Part shown: positions 52,151 through 62,436 of the stretch, piece after piece | Layout of the letters: each line of letters starts with the position of its first letter | How positions within the stretch are numbered: the first letter of the stretch is position 1 | DNA from: Gammaproteobacteria bacterium | Lineage (GTDB): Bacteria; Pseudomonadota; Gammaproteobacteria; Pseudomonadales; Pseudomonadaceae | Assembly: GCA_023475025.1 (NCBI GenBank) | Contig: JAMCWB010000021.1 | Span: forward strand, 1 to 64,000 | DNA: 64,000 nt | Direction: 5' to 3' | Translations under genes and position numbers: made by a program | Notes under the pieces: model-generated | The model's input: the letters and a program-made list of their open reading frames with translations, nothing else | What the model was told of the DNA's origin: nothing | The model's database searches: none

Positions 52151-54919
52151 GTGAAGCAAGTACGCTGGTTGTTGTTCGCGAGCCTGCTGCCGCTACTCTT
52201 GAGTCTGCTGCCAAGCGCCGCAGTACTCGCCGATGAGCTTGCGCAGCCACAGGTATTTGTTGATAGCCAGGGCGAGCTGGAACTCGCCGATGTGCTGACC
52301 AACCGCTATGCCAATCGATTTATTCCCCTACCACCCGGACGTATCGCCCTGCCCGGCGGCGATACCGCCGTATGGGTGAAGCTGCGCGGCCCGCTGGCAC
52401 AGGGTCAATGGTTGCACCTGAGCAATCCGGCAATCCAGACCATCGGCTACTACCATCTGGTTGATGGCGTATTGAGCAAGCATACCCAGACCGGCGCCCA
52501 CCAGCCCCCCGCACAACGCGATCAAGCGCACGCTGATTTTGTCTTTGCCCTGCCCTATCTGGGCGCGCGTGACCAGATTCTTGTGCGCCTGCACAACCCA
52601 TACCCGCAGCAAACCAAGCTCGATATCTGGCCGCAGGACAAGGTCCTGTTGTCGCACGGTAACCGCCAGGCCATGGAGGGGTTGTTAGTCGGTCTGGCAC
52701 TGGCCCTGGTGCTGCATGGTCTGCTCCAGGGCGCCAGCAGCCGCGACCCTTTTCATGTGCTGCTGGCAGCGGCTGCCCTGTTGCAAGCACTCGGCGGCAT
52801 GAGCCACGTCGACTGGACGGCGACTCACCTGCCCCGCCTGTATGGACAAAGCGGTGACCTGCTATACCTGCTCAGCCTCCCGTTGGTGTTATTGCTGTTC
52901 CGCTCCTGGTTACCCACCCCGGAACCCCAGCAGGAACAACGCCTGCTTTCTCTGGCAGCACTGGCCACCTTTGTGGTGATCTTGATGATCGCCGTCTGGC
53001 CAACACAGCTTGGGGCACTGGCCCCCTTGATCACCTTGCTGCTACCGCTGGCCGGCGGCGCGCTGCTGATCCATTTATGGCTGCGCCAGCAAGGCTTGCG
53101 GGTAACGGGTCTGCTGGCCTGCCTCGCTTTGTTCGGCAGCGGCCTGCTGCACTTCCATCTGATCAACAGCAGCCTCGCTGAACCCCTGTGTCGGCTGCTG
53201 TTCTGGGTTGCCCTGGTAGCCCTGGCCTGGCATCTGTATGTACGCCAGCAACAGCGCCTGAAGGCGTCCACCCGAGCCCGACACCAGGCTGCCACACGGC
53301 TGGCTGAACGCCGTACCCGGGCAGAGTTTCTCAGCCGTATAAGCCACGAGATACGTACGCCCATGAACGGTGTGCTGGGCATGAGCGAATTGCTCATGGA
53401 TACCGCGCTATCAGCCAAGCAGCGTGATTATGTGCAGACTATTCATGCATCAGGCAGTGACCTGCTGACCCTGCTCAATGAAATTGTCGACATGACACGT
53501 CTGGAAGCCGGTGAACTGCAACTGGAAACAGTGCATTTTGACCTGCATGCCCTGGTCAATGAATGCCTTGACAACTTCCGTACCCGGGCTGACAACCAGG
53601 GCCTTGAGCTGATTGGTTTTGTTCACCCGGACACGCCGCGCCGGGTCAGTGGCGATGCCAACCGGCTGCGCCAGGTGTTATCCAGTCTGCTCAACAATGC
53701 ACTGCAACACACCCACAGCGGTGAAGTGCTGCTGGTCGCAGGACCTGACCAGGCGCTCAAGGAGCCGACGCAAAGTACCGATGTGCACCTGCGCTTTGCG
53801 ATTCAGGACACCGGTCTGGCTCTCTCAGCCAGCCTGCGCCAGCGCCTGCTGGCCAAGCGCGCACCCCGCGTCGACGGCATTCCGGGTACAGAGGGGGATG
53901 GCCAGCTGGCCCTGTTGATCAGTCGCCACCTGATTGACATGATGCACGGGCAACTGGGCATAAAATCCAGTGATCAGGGCAACACCCTGTGGTTTACCTT
54001 GCCACTGGGCTTCATCGAACAGGGTCCGGCACCAAGCGATGATGGCAGTTGCCTGCGCGAACGGCATGCACTGATTGTGGATGACAATGCTACCTGCCGC
54101 AAAGTACTGCAGCAGCAGCTCAGCGCCTGGCAGATGCAGGCACAGAGCGCCTCAAGCGGCAAGGAAGCGCTGGCATTGATGCGCAACCAGGCCAACCTCG
54201 GCCAACCTTTCGATATACTGCTGATTGACCAGTCCATGCCCGGCATGACTGGACTGGAACTGGCCAAACGCATTCAGGATGACCCCACCCTGACCCAGGA
54301 TGTGCTGATTATCATGCTGACCGGTATCAGCCAGATCCCCAGCCGGGTGGTCGCCCGCAATGCCGGCATCAGTCGCATTCTGAGCAAACCGGTCGCCGGT
54401 TACAGCCTGCGCACCACCTTGATTGATGAATGGCTGCAGCATCAGGACCGCCAGCGCCAGCGCCGGCTTGATCAGACCAGCTCATTGCAGCAGGGCCAGG
54501 CATCGCCGAGTCAGAAACCCACTATTCTGGTTGCCGAAGATAACGCCATTTCCACCAAGGTTATCCGCGGCATGCTGAGCAAGCTCGGGCTCGACAGCCA
54601 GGCCGTGGCTAACGGCCGCGAAGCCGTACAACGGGTACGCGAAGCACACGTCGACCTGATCCTGATGGACTGTGAAATGCCTGAGATGGATGGCTTTACC
54701 GCTGCCGAGCAGATCCGCCAGTGGGAACAGGACAACCACCGCCAGCCGGTACCTATCATTGCCCTCACCGCCCACATCATGCCGGAACACCGTGCGCGGG
54801 CCAGCCAGGTCGGCATGAACGGGCACATGGCCAAACCGGTCGACCTGGGTCAACTACAGGAACAGTTAAGCTACTGGCTGGGTACGCGCGTTGGCCACGC
54901 AGAGTCACAGGGCGGATAG
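52151..54919 (+). CDS. retS: RetS-like hybrid sensor kinase (7TMR-DISM)
   Basis: A 922-residue hybrid histidine kinase: signal peptide (1-27), periplasmic 7TMR-DISMED2 sensor (about 35-165), seven-helix 7TM region (about 172-365), HisKA with His 399 (RISHEIRTPMNGVLGM), an HATPase-like domain, and two receiver domains with Asp 693 (LLIDQSMPGM) and Asp 840 (ILMDCEMPEMDG). Order and the place after purD match RetS, which in P. aeruginosa binds GacS and represses the RsmY/Z pathway. The ATP-lid glycines are altered: DTGLAL for the G1 box and GDGQLAL for G2, so kinase activity is doubtful. GTG start. Confidence 0.88.
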   Translation: MKQVRWLLFASLLPLLLSLLPSAAVLADELAQPQVFVDSQGELELADVLTNRYANRFIPLPPGRIALPGGDTAVWVKLRGPLAQGQWLHLSNPAIQTIGYYHLVDGVLSKHTQTGAHQPPAQRDQAHADFVFALPYLGARDQILVRLHNPYPQQTKLDIWPQDKVLLSHGNRQAMEGLLVGLALALVLHGLLQGASSRDPFHVLLAAAALLQALGGMSHVDWTATHLPRLYGQSGDLLYLLSLPLVLLLFRSWLPTPEPQQEQRLLSLAALATFVVILMIAVWPTQLGALAPLITLLLPLAGGALLIHLWLRQQGLRVTGLLACLALFGSGLLHFHLINSSLAEPLCRLLFWVALVALAWHLYVRQQQRLKASTRARHQAATRLAERRTRAEFLSRISHEIRTPMNGVLGMSELLMDTALSAKQRDYVQTIHASGSDLLTLLNEIVDMTRLEAGELQLETVHFDLHALVNECLDNFRTRADNQGLELIGFVHPDTPRRVSGDANRLRQVLSSLLNNALQHTHSGEVLLVAGPDQALKEPTQSTDVHLRFAIQDTGLALSASLRQRLLAKRAPRVDGIPGTEGDGQLALLISRHLIDMMHGQLGIKSSDQGNTLWFTLPLGFIEQGPAPSDDGSCLRERHALIVDDNATCRKVLQQQLSAWQMQAQSASSGKEALALMRNQANLGQPFDILLIDQSMPGMTGLELAKRIQDDPTLTQDVLIIMLTGISQIPSRVVARNAGISRILSKPVAGYSLRTTLIDEWLQHQDRQRQRRLDQTSSLQQGQASPSQKPTILVAEDNAISTKVIRGMLSKLGLDSQAVANGREAVQRVREAHVDLILMDCEMPEMDGFTAAEQIRQWEQDNHRQPVPIIALTAHIMPEHRARASQVGMNGHMAKPVDLGQLQEQLSYWLGTRVGHAESQGG

Positions 54920-54978
54920 CCAGCTGTGGCACAGGCATAACCGGCACAGCATTGGGTCAACAAGCTGAACAGCGTCAT
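54871..54978 (-). CDS. Candidate 35-residue Cys-rich small protein
   Basis: A short ORF starting MTLFSLLTQCCAGYACATAG with Cys at 10, 11, 16 and 24, followed by a Pro-containing tail. Its ATG has an excellent ribosome binding site, CAGGAGGT, 5 bases upstream. It overlaps the last 49 bases of retS on the other strand and begins 99 bases downstream of the ygiQ stop, so read-through from ygiQ could transcribe it. I recognise no family. Support is the strong ribosome binding site alone. Confidence 0.42.
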   Translation of the reverse strand: MTLFSLLTQCCAGYACATAGYPPCDSAWPTRVPSQ

Positions 54979-55077
54979 CGGGCACCTCCTGAGTGGCCGT
55001 CATGAACCTGTTTTCAGCTTAGCTCGACTTCATCCGTATACCAGTTGGGTCTGTCTATCAGACTGATAGCGCTGCGC

Positions 55078-57291
55078 CTATCGTGCTCCCGGTCGTGGTT
55101 TGCCCTTGCCTGGTTTGCGCTTACCGGTTTCCCGTGGTGGCAAGCCGGTGTGCTGAGTCAACAAGCGGCCTGCCTTGGGGCTGCCAGCCGGCGTGGAGTT
55201 CTTACGCCGCGCACTCTGATAGCTGTCAACCGCTGGCTGGAAGCTGGGAATCAGATGCTGCTTGCTATTGCCGATCAGGTCACTGCGGCCCATGGCCTTG
55301 AGTGTTTCGCGCAATAGCGGCCAATTGTTCGGATCATGGTAACGCAAGAAAGCCTTGTGCAGACGTCGCTGGCGCTCGCCTTTCACCGTATCCACCGACC
55401 CGGTTTTATAGCCGACCTTGCGCAGCGGATTCTTGCCGCTATGGTACATGGCCGTGGCGCTGGCCATGGGTGAGGGATAGAACGCCTGTACCTGGTCGGC
55501 GCGAAAGCCGTTACGTTTGAGCCACAGGGCCAGATTCATCATGTCCTCATCGGTGGTGCCCGGATGAGCCGCGATAAAGTAAGGAATCAGGTACTGTTCC
55601 TTTCCGGCTTCCTTGCTGTATTTCTCGAACATCTGCTTGAAGCGGTCGTAGCTGCCGATGCCCGGCTTCATCATTTTGTCCAGCGGACCACTTTCCGTAT
55701 GCTCCGGTGCGATCTTCAGGTAGCCGCCGACATGGTGAGTGACCAGCTCCCTGACATATTCCGGTGATTCCACCGCCAGGTCATAGCGCAGGCCAGAAGC
55801 AATCAGGATCTTCTTCACCCCGGGCAACTCCCGAGCCTTGCGATACAGACCGATCAACGATGAGTGATCGGTATCCAGGTTCTCACAGATGCCCGGAAAG
55901 ACACAGGAGGGTTTGCGGCATGCTGCCTCGATCTCGCGGCTCTTGCAGGCAACCCGATACATATTGGCCGTTGGCCCACCCAGGTCGGAGATCACCCCGG
56001 TAAAGCCCGGAACCTTGTCGCGGATGGCTTCAATCTCGCGAATGATGGAGTCATGCGAGCGATTCTGGATAATCCGCCCCTCGTGTTCGGTAATCGAGCA
56101 GAAGGTACAGCCACCAAAGCAGCCACGCATGATATTCACCGAGAAACGGATCATGTCGTAGGCCGGAATCTTGGCATCACCATAAGCCGGGTGCGGCACC
56201 CGCGCATAGGGCAGATCAAACACATAGTCCATTTCTTCAGTGCTCAGCGGAATCGGCGGTGGGCTGAACCACACCTCCTGATCGCCATGCCGCTGCACCA
56301 GCGCACGCGCGTTGCCCGGATTCGTCTCCAGGTGCAGCACCCGGTTGGCATGCGCATACAACACCGGATCACCTTTGACTTTGTCATAGGCCGGCAGCCG
56401 GATCACGGTACGATCACGCTCAAGCCGCGGATGGGGCAGCAGCTCGAGGACCTGCACATCGGCATCCGTGGTCGGTTCCGCCTCACCCTTGGCCTGCTCC
56501 ACCGCACAGGCAGCAGTATCCTGGGTGTTCACATAGGGGTTGATGATCTTGTCGACCTTGCCAGGCCGGTCGATACGGCTGGAGTCGAGCTCAAACCAGC
56601 CCTGCGGGCTGTCTTTACGAATAAAGGCAGTACCGCGAATATCGGTCATTTCAAGCAGCGAATCGCCGCGACTCAAGCGCTGGGCCACCTCTACGATCGC
56701 ACGTTCGGCATTGCCGTACAGCAGCAGATCTGCGCGTGCGTCGACCAGTATCGAGCGCCGCACCTTGTCCTGCCAGTAGTCGTAATGTGCAATGCGCCGC
56801 AACGAGGCCTCGATACCACCGAGAATGATCGGCACATCCTTATAGGCCTCACGGCAGCGCTGACTGTAGACCAGGCTGGCACGATCCGGACGACTGCCGC
56901 CCTTGCCACCCGGCGTGTAGGCATCGTCCGAGCGCACCTTGCGATCAGCGGTGTAGCGATTGATCATCGAATCCATGTTGCCGGCAGCGACACCAAAGAA
57001 CAGATTGGGCTTGCCCAGCTGCATGAAGGCATCCTTGCTCTGCCAATCGGGCTGGCTGATGATGCCGACCCGGAAGCCCTGAGCCTCGAGCAAACGGCCG
57101 ATCACTGCCATGCCAAAGGACGGATGGTCCACATAGGCATCGCCGGTGACAATGATGATGTCACAGCTGTCCCAGCCAAGCTGATCCATTTCGGCGCGGC
57201 TCATCGGCAAAAAAGGCGCCGGACCAAAACATTCGGCCCAATACTTGGGATAATCGAACAGCGGACGCGCCGCCGGCATACTGAGGGACAT
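55078..57291 (-). CDS. ygiQ: YgiQ family radical SAM protein
   Basis: A 737-residue protein with an N-terminal UPF0313 domain ([21 protein letters not shown]), a B12-binding-like region, and a radical-SAM core with the triad in [17 protein letters not shown]. The C-terminus is a basic, low-complexity tail ([29 protein letters not shown]). The biochemical reaction of YgiQ proteins is not known. Starts 2 bases after the dnaB stop, so it is probably translated from the dnaB message. Confidence 0.93.
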   Translation of the reverse strand: MSLSMPAARPLFDYPKYWAECFGPAPFLPMSRAEMDQLGWDSCDIIIVTGDAYVDHPSFGMAVIGRLLEAQGFRVGIISQPDWQSKDAFMQLGKPNLFFGVAAGNMDSMINRYTADRKVRSDDAYTPGGKGGSRPDRASLVYSQRCREAYKDVPIILGGIEASLRRIAHYDYWQDKVRRSILVDARADLLLYGNAERAIVEVAQRLSRGDSLLEMTDIRGTAFIRKDSPQGWFELDSSRIDRPGKVDKIINPYVNTQDTAACAVEQAKGEAEPTTDADVQVLELLPHPRLERDRTVIRLPAYDKVKGDPVLYAHANRVLHLETNPGNARALVQRHGDQEVWFSPPPIPLSTEEMDYVFDLPYARVPHPAYGDAKIPAYDMIRFSVNIMRGCFGGCTFCSITEHEGRIIQNRSHDSIIREIEAIRDKVPGFTGVISDLGGPTANMYRVACKSREIEAACRKPSCVFPGICENLDTDHSSLIGLYRKARELPGVKKILIASGLRYDLAVESPEYVRELVTHHVGGYLKIAPEHTESGPLDKMMKPGIGSYDRFKQMFEKYSKEAGKEQYLIPYFIAAHPGTTDEDMMNLALWLKRNGFRADQVQAFYPSPMASATAMYHSGKNPLRKVGYKTGSVDTVKGERQRRLHKAFLRYHDPNNWPLLRETLKAMGRSDLIGNSKQHLIPSFQPAVDSYQSARRKNSTPAGSPKAGRLLTQHTGLPPRETGKRKPGKGKPRPGAR

Positions 57292-57293
57292 GA

Positions 57294-58697
57294 CTACTCC
57301 AGATCACCGTAACCGGAGTAAGCCCCCGGTGCCAGGTTCTCGAAACGGGTGTATTTGCCGAGAAAGGCCAGCCGTGCGGTGCCGATAGGCCCGTTACGCT
57401 GCTTGCCGATAATGATTTCAGCCATTCCCTTGTCTTGACTGTCAGGATGATAGACCTCGTCCCGGTAGACGAACATGATGACATCCGCGTCCTGCTCGAT
57501 GGCGCCCGACTCACGCAAATCCGAGTTGATCGGGCGTTTGTTGGGCCGCTGTTCCAAGGAGCGGTTAAGCTGCGACAAGGCCACTACGGGGGTATTGAAT
57601 TCTTTCGCCAGGGCTTTCAGCGAGCGGGAGATTTCTGAAATTTCATTGGTACGATTTTCCGCACCCCCGCCACCGATCCGCATCAGCTGCAGATAGTCGA
57701 TCATGATCAATGCCAGATCGCCATGCTCACGCACGACGCGGCGTGCCCGCGCGCGCATTTCCATCGGCGACAGGCCGGCAGTATCATCGATGAACAACTT
57801 GCGATCATTCAGCAGGTTGACCGCCGAGGTCAGTCGTGGCCAGTCATCATCATCCAGGCGACCGGAGCGCACCTTGGTCTGGTCAATACGGCCCAGCGAA
57901 GACAGCATACGCATCATCAGCGACTCACCCGGCATCTCCAGCGAAAACACCAGCACACCCTTGTCACTGCGCAGTACCGCGTTTTCCACCAGGTTCATGG
58001 CAAAGGTGGTCTTACCCATGGAGGGTCGACCAGCTACAATCACCAGATCGGCAGGCTGCAATCCCGAGGTCATCTCGTCCAGATCGGTAAATCCGGTCGA
58101 CAGACCGGTAATTGCCCCGTCGCTGTTGAACAGGGTATCAATACGGTCAATCGCCTTGGTCAGCAGCTCGTTGACACCAATCGGCCCGCCGACCTTGGGC
58201 CGGCTTTCGGCGATCGAGAAGATCTTCTGTTCGGCCTGATCGAGGATCTCGGTCGCCTGCAGTCCTTTGGGGTTAAACGCGGTATCGGTAATTTCTGCAC
58301 TGATGCCGATCAACTGGCGCAGGGTTGCGCGCTCACGGATGATCTGGGCATAGGCGGTGATATTGGCGGCAGAGGGCGTGTTCTTGGCCAGCTGGCCAAG
58401 GTAGGGTAAGCCACCGACCTGCTCACTCAAGCCCTCACGGTCCAGCTCTTCAGCCAGGGTCACCACATCAAAGGGTTGGTTGCGCTTGGCCAGGCCGACC
58501 AATGCGCGAAAAATCAGCCGGTGGTCGTGACGGTAGAAATCCCCTTCACTGACCAGCTCGGCAATCCGCTCCCAGGCCATGTTATCGAGCATGACACCAC
58601 CCAGCACGGCCTGCTCCGCTTCGATCGAGTGCGGAGGTACCTTGAGCGAACTGGCTTGCAGGTCCAGCTCATCGGAATAGGCAGAGGGCTGTGTCAT
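57294..58697 (-). CDS. dnaB: Replicative DNA helicase DnaB
   Basis: Hexameric 5'-3' fork helicase. The 467-residue protein has the N-terminal DnaG-interacting domain ([19 protein letters not shown]), Walker [14 protein letters not shown], Walker [13 protein letters not shown], and the C-terminal [23 protein letters not shown]. Follows rplI, as in many gammaproteobacteria. Confidence 0.98.
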   Translation of the reverse strand: MTQPSAYSDELDLQASSLKVPPHSIEAEQAVLGGVMLDNMAWERIAELVSEGDFYRHDHRLIFRALVGLAKRNQPFDVVTLAEELDREGLSEQVGGLPYLGQLAKNTPSAANITAYAQIIRERATLRQLIGISAEITDTAFNPKGLQATEILDQAEQKIFSIAESRPKVGGPIGVNELLTKAIDRIDTLFNSDGAITGLSTGFTDLDEMTSGLQPADLVIVAGRPSMGKTTFAMNLVENAVLRSDKGVLVFSLEMPGESLMMRMLSSLGRIDQTKVRSGRLDDDDWPRLTSAVNLLNDRKLFIDDTAGLSPMEMRARARRVVREHGDLALIMIDYLQLMRIGGGGAENRTNEISEISRSLKALAKEFNTPVVALSQLNRSLEQRPNKRPINSDLRESGAIEQDADVIMFVYRDEVYHPDSQDKGMAEIIIGKQRNGPIGTARLAFLGKYTRFENLAPGAYSGYGDLE

Positions 58698-58727
58698 GGT
58701 CTACACCTGTGCTGACAGCGGAAATGA

Positions 58728-58762
58728 CAACACGGCGCTGCCCAAGGACAGACGCCGTGTTG
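58728..58762. terminator. 10-bp hairpin between rplI and dnaB
   Basis: CAACACGGCG (58728-58737) pairs perfectly with CGCCGTGTTG (58753-58762) across 15 bases. No T-run follows on either strand. It may be an attenuator or processing site between the ribosomal genes and dnaB. Confidence 0.45.
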
Positions 58763-58819
58763 CATAGTCTAGCGGTTGCGTCCGGTTAAATCACCTGACG
58801 GTGACCGGCGCAGCAGGGA

Positions 58820-59266
58820 TCAGCCCGCGACAACAACCAGCTTGACGGTAGCGCTGACATCAGTGTGCAGCTGCACGTCGATATCAAATTCGCCAACAGT
58901 ACGCAGCGGACCTTCCGGCAGGCGCACTTCACTCTTTTCGATGGCAACACCAGCAGCGGTGACGGCATCAGCGATATCACGCGTACCAATGGAACCGAAC
59001 AGCTTGCCTTCTTCGCCAGCGTTGGCAGAGACGGTCACTGTCAGCTCGGCCAATTGCTCGGCACGGGCGTCAGCAGCGGCTTTCTTCTCGGCAGCCAGTT
59101 TTTCCAGCTCGGCACGGCGCGCTTCAAAAGCGGCAACGTTATCTTCAGTGGCCGCAGTGGCCTTGCCGAAGGGGAGCAGGAAATTACGGGCGTAACCGGC
59201 TTTGACCGATACCTTGTCACCAAGGCTGCCCAGGTTTGCGATTTTCTCGAGCAGGATAACTTCCAT
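58820..59266 (-). CDS. rplI: 50S ribosomal protein L9
   Basis: 148 residues, starting [20 protein letters not shown] with the N-terminal domain motif [16 protein letters not shown], a long connecting helix (about 42-75) and the C-terminal domain ([14 protein letters not shown]). Start at ATG 59266; the upstream open frame is unconserved. Confidence 0.98.
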   Translation of the reverse strand: MEVILLEKIANLGSLGDKVSVKAGYARNFLLPFGKATAATEDNVAAFEARRAELEKLAAEKKAAADARAEQLAELTVTVSANAGEEGKLFGSIGTRDIADAVTAAGVAIEKSEVRLPEGPLRTVGEFDIDVQLHTDVSATVKLVVVAG

Positions 59267-59282
59267 TACGATGACCTCTAAA

Positions 59283-60179
59283 TCAGGGTTGGTCGTTTGT
59301 ATTCGTGTCTTGCGGCGGCTCTTGTGGCGGCTGCATGCGACCCCGGATATCAAACAGACTGTCAATTAATGCCAACAACAACAGCAACGGAAAAACAAAC
59401 TGGGCAAACAACACCAGCAGCAGGTAGAACATGACCATCCAGGCCACACCCATACCCTTTAAGCCAGCCACCCCATGCACCAGTGCCAGGCCCACCAGAA
59501 ACAGCGGCAGAGTGGCAATGGGCGCGATCATGGCCAGCTGACCAAGCTGGGCACCGAACAGCGACAGCAGCAAGAAGCCGCCTGCCATCAGCGGTGTCAG
59601 GCGCAGGCGATGAAACTCCGCCCGAAAACCGCCCGGATTGAACAGCCGCGCCTGCAGTGAGCGACCTATCATCACACTCACAATGGCCATCAGTGCATGC
59701 GCACCACCAATCAGGCCCGCCAGCATCGGCAGCAGCAAGCTGTCCAGTCGGCTCAGTGCCGACTCATCCAGCTCACCCATGCCACTGAGCAACTGCGGCA
59801 ACATCTCGCGTACTTCACTGGCCAACGCCTGCATCGGCGCATTCAATGCCATCAGCAAGATGGCACCAAACAGCAAGCCCATGGGCACCATGGCCAACAC
59901 CAGCGGCACCCAATCGTTGCGCTGGCGCAACACAGTAGCCAGGCCGGCGGCACCGGCCAGTGTCAGCACCGGCGTCCAGTCACCGAGAAAGGCCCAGACC
60001 AGGGCCGGCAAGCCGCCCCAGATCATGACGCTCAAAGCGTCCTGCAGACCACGGCGCAGTATCACCAGCGCCAGTGCGGCAGCAGCCAACCAGAACAACA
60101 AAGGCACCGCAGCGCTGACACCCACCACCAGGGTGGCTTGCCGGCTGCCGCGCATGATGTATTCCGCCAGACCGCGCAT
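59283..60179 (-). CDS. DUF2232 (YybS-like) membrane protein
   Basis: A 298-residue protein with about eight membrane helices and a short hydrophilic Pro-rich tail ([15 protein letters not shown]). It sits between rpsR and rplI, the position of a conserved DUF2232 protein in Pseudomonas. Function unknown. An alternative start is the second Met ([10 protein letters not shown]), eight codons on. Confidence 0.88.
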   Translation of the reverse strand: MRGLAEYIMRGSRQATLVVGVSAAVPLLFWLAAAALALVILRRGLQDALSVMIWGGLPALVWAFLGDWTPVLTLAGAAGLATVLRQRNDWVPLVLAMVPMGLLFGAILLMALNAPMQALASEVREMLPQLLSGMGELDESALSRLDSLLLPMLAGLIGGAHALMAIVSVMIGRSLQARLFNPGGFRAEFHRLRLTPLMAGGFLLLSLFGAQLGQLAMIAPIATLPLFLVGLALVHGVAGLKGMGVAWMVMFYLLLVLFAQFVFPLLLLLALIDSLFDIRGRMQPPQEPPQDTNTNDQP

Positions 60180-60217
60180 CCGCTTGCTCTATTCTGTTGT
60201 GTTGTCCAACAACCGCC

Positions 60218-60448
60218 TCAGCGGCCGTGGCTGTCGGTGTAGGGCAGCAGAGCCAGGTAGCGAGCACGCTTGATAGCGGTAGCCAGCTGACGCTGATAAC
60301 GAGCCTTGGTACCGGTAATACGGCTAGGTACGATCTTGCCGGTTTCGGTGACATAGGCCTTGAGGGTGTTCAGATCTTTGTAATCGATCTCTTTAACGCC
60401 TTCAGCGGTAAAACGGCAGAACTTTCTGCGACGGAAAAAACGTGCCAT
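60218..60448 (-). CDS. rpsR: 30S ribosomal protein S18
   Basis: 76 residues, beginning [20 protein letters not shown] and with the conserved [34 protein letters not shown] precedes the start. It binds S6, the product of the gene upstream. Confidence 0.98.
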   Translation of the reverse strand: MARFFRRRKFCRFTAEGVKEIDYKDLNTLKAYVTETGKIVPSRITGTKARYQRQLATAIKRARYLALLPYTDSHGR

Positions 60449-60489
60449 GGCAGCGTCTCCTTATTGAGTCGGATGGAAAAAGCGAAAAC

Positions 60490-60921
60490 TTACTCGTCGT
60501 CGTTGTCGTCAGCGTTGTCGCTGTCGTCATCGTCGCGGCTGTTATCGTTACTGTCATCATCGTTGCGCTCACGACGCTCACGACGCTCGCCACGACCAGT
60601 GTCTTCAGCTTTCAGCATGTCAGACGGCTCGGTAACGGCTTCATCGCGACGGATCACGAGGTTACGGATAACGGCATCGTTATAACGGAAGTTCTCAGTC
60701 AGCTCTTCCAATGCCTTGGCACTGCACTCTACGTTCAGCATGATGTAGTGTGCCTTGTGGATCTTGTCGATCGGGTAAGCCAGTTGACGGCGGCCCCAGT
60801 CTTCCAGACGGTGCAGCTTGCCACCGTCGTCTTCGATCAGCTTGGTGTAACGCTCGATCATCGCGCTGACCTGCTCGCTCTGATCCGGGTGAACCAGAAA
60901 TACGATTTCGTAATGACGCAT
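60490..60921 (-). CDS. rpsF: 30S ribosomal protein S6
   Basis: 143 residues, beginning [19 protein letters not shown], with [21 protein letters not shown]. The last 35 residues form an acidic Asp/Asn/Glu/Arg tail, a known site of glutamate addition by RimK in some relatives; that modification is inference here. AAGGAG lies upstream of the ATG. First gene of rpsF-rpsR-DUF2232-rplI. Confidence 0.98.
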   Translation of the reverse strand: MRHYEIVFLVHPDQSEQVSAMIERYTKLIEDDGGKLHRLEDWGRRQLAYPIDKIHKAHYIMLNVECSAKALEELTENFRYNDAVIRNLVIRRDEAVTEPSDMLKAEDTGRGERRERRERNDDDSNDNSRDDDDSDNADDNDDE

Positions 60922-60996
60922 TGTAGCTCCTTACGGGTTATAGCCAGCCACCCAATCATGGTCTGGCAAGGAGTAAAACAGAGAATTGGGGCGCGT

Positions 60997-61025
60997 ATTG
61001 TAGGGGAAGCAGGGAACAGCAGCAA
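60997..61025 (-). promoter_or_regulatory. sigma70 promoter of the rpsF operon
   Basis: TTGCTG (61020-61025), a 17-base spacer and TACAAT (60997-61002) followed by a GC-rich discriminator (ACGCGCCCC), as in stringently controlled ribosomal promoters. The leader to the rpsF ATG would be about 70 bases. The heptad array begins 20 bases upstream of the -35 box. Confidence 0.75.
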
Positions 61026-61044
61026 GCTAAAGCTGATCGCGATG

Positions 61045-61110
61045 AGCTGGAAGCTGGAAGCTGGAAGCTGGAAGCTGGAAGCTGGAAGCTGGAAGCTGGA
61101 AGCTGGAAGC
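61045..61110. repeat. Heptad array AGCTGGA x9 upstream of rpsF
   Basis: Nine perfect tandem copies of a 7-bp unit (AGCTGGA, equal to CTGGAAG in another phase) plus a partial copy, 66 bp in all. It begins the 756-bp gene-free stretch 60922-61677 after the rpsF promoter. That stretch holds this array, the five 33-36 bp palindromic repeats and the inverted heptad array; I see no RNA gene or supported ORF in it. Confidence 0.95.
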
Positions 61111-61191
61111 ATCAAGATGTGGGTGGGTTGTTGGGCTGTCAAGCCTGAATATGGCCCTGGCACATTTGATGCTCTGTGGATTCGTTGAACA

Positions 61192-61506
61192 TGGATTGCC
61201 ACAGGCCTATGGCCTTCGCAATGACGGTGGGAACGACTGACGGCTTGGCCACACTCCCGGCGTCATCGCGAGCCGCATAGCGGCGTGGCGATCCATGGGT
61301 GCGCACTCAACCAAAGGCAACATGGATGACCACAAGCCTTCGGCCTTCGCCATGATGGCGAGAAGGCCTGAAGGCCTGAAGGCGCTTGACGCTGCCTGGA
61401 TTGCCACAGACCTGCACCTTCGCAATGACAGGGCGCATCAACCTCACACCCAGTGATGCCCCACCACTCGGCGTCATCGCGAGCCGCATAGCGGCGTGGC
61501 GATCCA
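61192..61506. repeat. Cluster of five palindromic 33-36 bp repeats
   Basis: The unit reads GTCATCGCGA, a short variable hairpin, then GTGGCGATCCA. Forward copies: 61262-61295 and 61473-61506, identical to each other. Reverse copies: 61192-61225 (TGGATTGCCAC...TTCGCAATGAC), 61397-61429, and a diverged one at 61323-61358. The forward copies share flanks (CACTCAACC). The type resembles widespread proteobacterial intergenic repeats. Placed between rpsF and rlmB. Confidence 0.85.
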
Positions 61507-61589
61507 TTTGGAGGCACTCAACCCAGGTCGGGGCTATCAGAAAACACAATGAACCAGCTTGCTATCCAGCCACTCACACAACTATAAGG

Positions 61590-61617
61590 CTTTAAGCCTT
61601 CAGCCTTCAGCGACCAG
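61590..61617. repeat. Inverted degenerate heptad array downstream of rlmB
   Basis: Units CTTTAAG, CCTTCAG, CCTTCAG, CGACCAG, running opposite to the array at 61045-61110. The two arrays bracket the palindromic repeat cluster. Confidence 0.6.
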
Positions 61618-61677
61618 CCATAGCCCAGAAACCACCACCCACCCCAACATCAGCCCTCCCGCGTCCAGCCCCGCCGG

Positions 61678-62427
61678 CTACAAGCCTGCGGCTTGCCTTT
61701 GCCGAACAGCCTCGAAAAGGCAAATCCCGCTGGCGACCGAGACGTTCAGACTGCTGACACTGCCGGCCATGGGCAGCTTGGCCAGGTAGTCGCAGTGTTC
61801 ACGAGTCAGGCGGCGCATGCCGCTACCTTCGGCGCCCATGACCAGTACGCTGGGTACGCTGAAGTCGACCTGATAGATCATCTGCTCGGCTTCTCCCGCG
61901 GCACCCACGATCCACAAGCCTCGCTGCTGCAGATTTTTCAGGCAGCGTGCCAGGTTGGTGACAGCGACCAGGGGAACCGTTTCCGCGGCGCCACAGGCAA
62001 CCTTGCGCACTACCGGCGTCAGGCCGACTGATTTATCCTTGGGAATAATCACGGCCTGCACACCCGCAGCATCAGCCGTACGCAGGCAGGCGCCCAGATT
62101 ATGCGGATCAGTGACCCCGTCGAGCACCAGCAACAGCGGTGGCGTATCCAGCTTGTCGAGCAGATGGCCGAGCATGTCCTCCGACCACAACTGGCTGGGC
62201 AGCACCTGCGCCAATACGCCCTGATGGACACCATCGGCGCGCTGATCCAGCACATCGACAGTTACACGCTCGACAGTGATGCCTTGCTGCTCAGCCAGAC
62301 TGGCAACAGCCTGCATCCGCTCATCGAGACGGCCGCGCTGCAACCAGAGCGACTTGACCCGTTTCGGGTGGCGCTCCAACAGGGCCTTGACCGCATGCAG
62401 GCCAAAGACATTTTCCAGCTCACTCAT
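61678..62427 (-). CDS. rlmB: 23S rRNA (guanosine2251-2'-O)-methyltransferase
   Basis: SPOUT/TrmH-family methyltransferase. The 249-residue protein has an N-terminal substrate domain (VFGLHAVKALLERHPKRVK) and the knot with LDGVTDPHNLGACLRTADAAG, VLVMGAEGSGMRRL and SLNVSVASGICLFEAVRQR. Starts 9 bases after the rnr stop, forming an rnr-rlmB operon. Confidence 0.97.
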   Translation of the reverse strand: MSELENVFGLHAVKALLERHPKRVKSLWLQRGRLDERMQAVASLAEQQGITVERVTVDVLDQRADGVHQGVLAQVLPSQLWSEDMLGHLLDKLDTPPLLLVLDGVTDPHNLGACLRTADAAGVQAVIIPKDKSVGLTPVVRKVACGAAETVPLVAVTNLARCLKNLQQRGLWIVGAAGEAEQMIYQVDFSVPSVLVMGAEGSGMRRLTREHCDYLAKLPMAGSVSSLNVSVASGICLFEAVRQRQAAGL

Positions 62428-62436
62428 GGAACGCCA

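Noticed and set aside
61045-61110. CRISPR-like array
   Set aside because: The 7-bp units are directly tandem with no spacers; it is a simple heptad array.
60442-61202. Long open frames across the rpsF promoter and heptad array on both strands
   Set aside because: They exist because a 7-bp repeat without stops stays open; one overlaps rpsF in antisense and none has a family match.
60922-61677. tRNA gene near rlmB/rnr, as in some Pseudomonas
   Set aside because: No cloverleaf, GGTTCGA-type T-loop or CCA end was found in the spacer.
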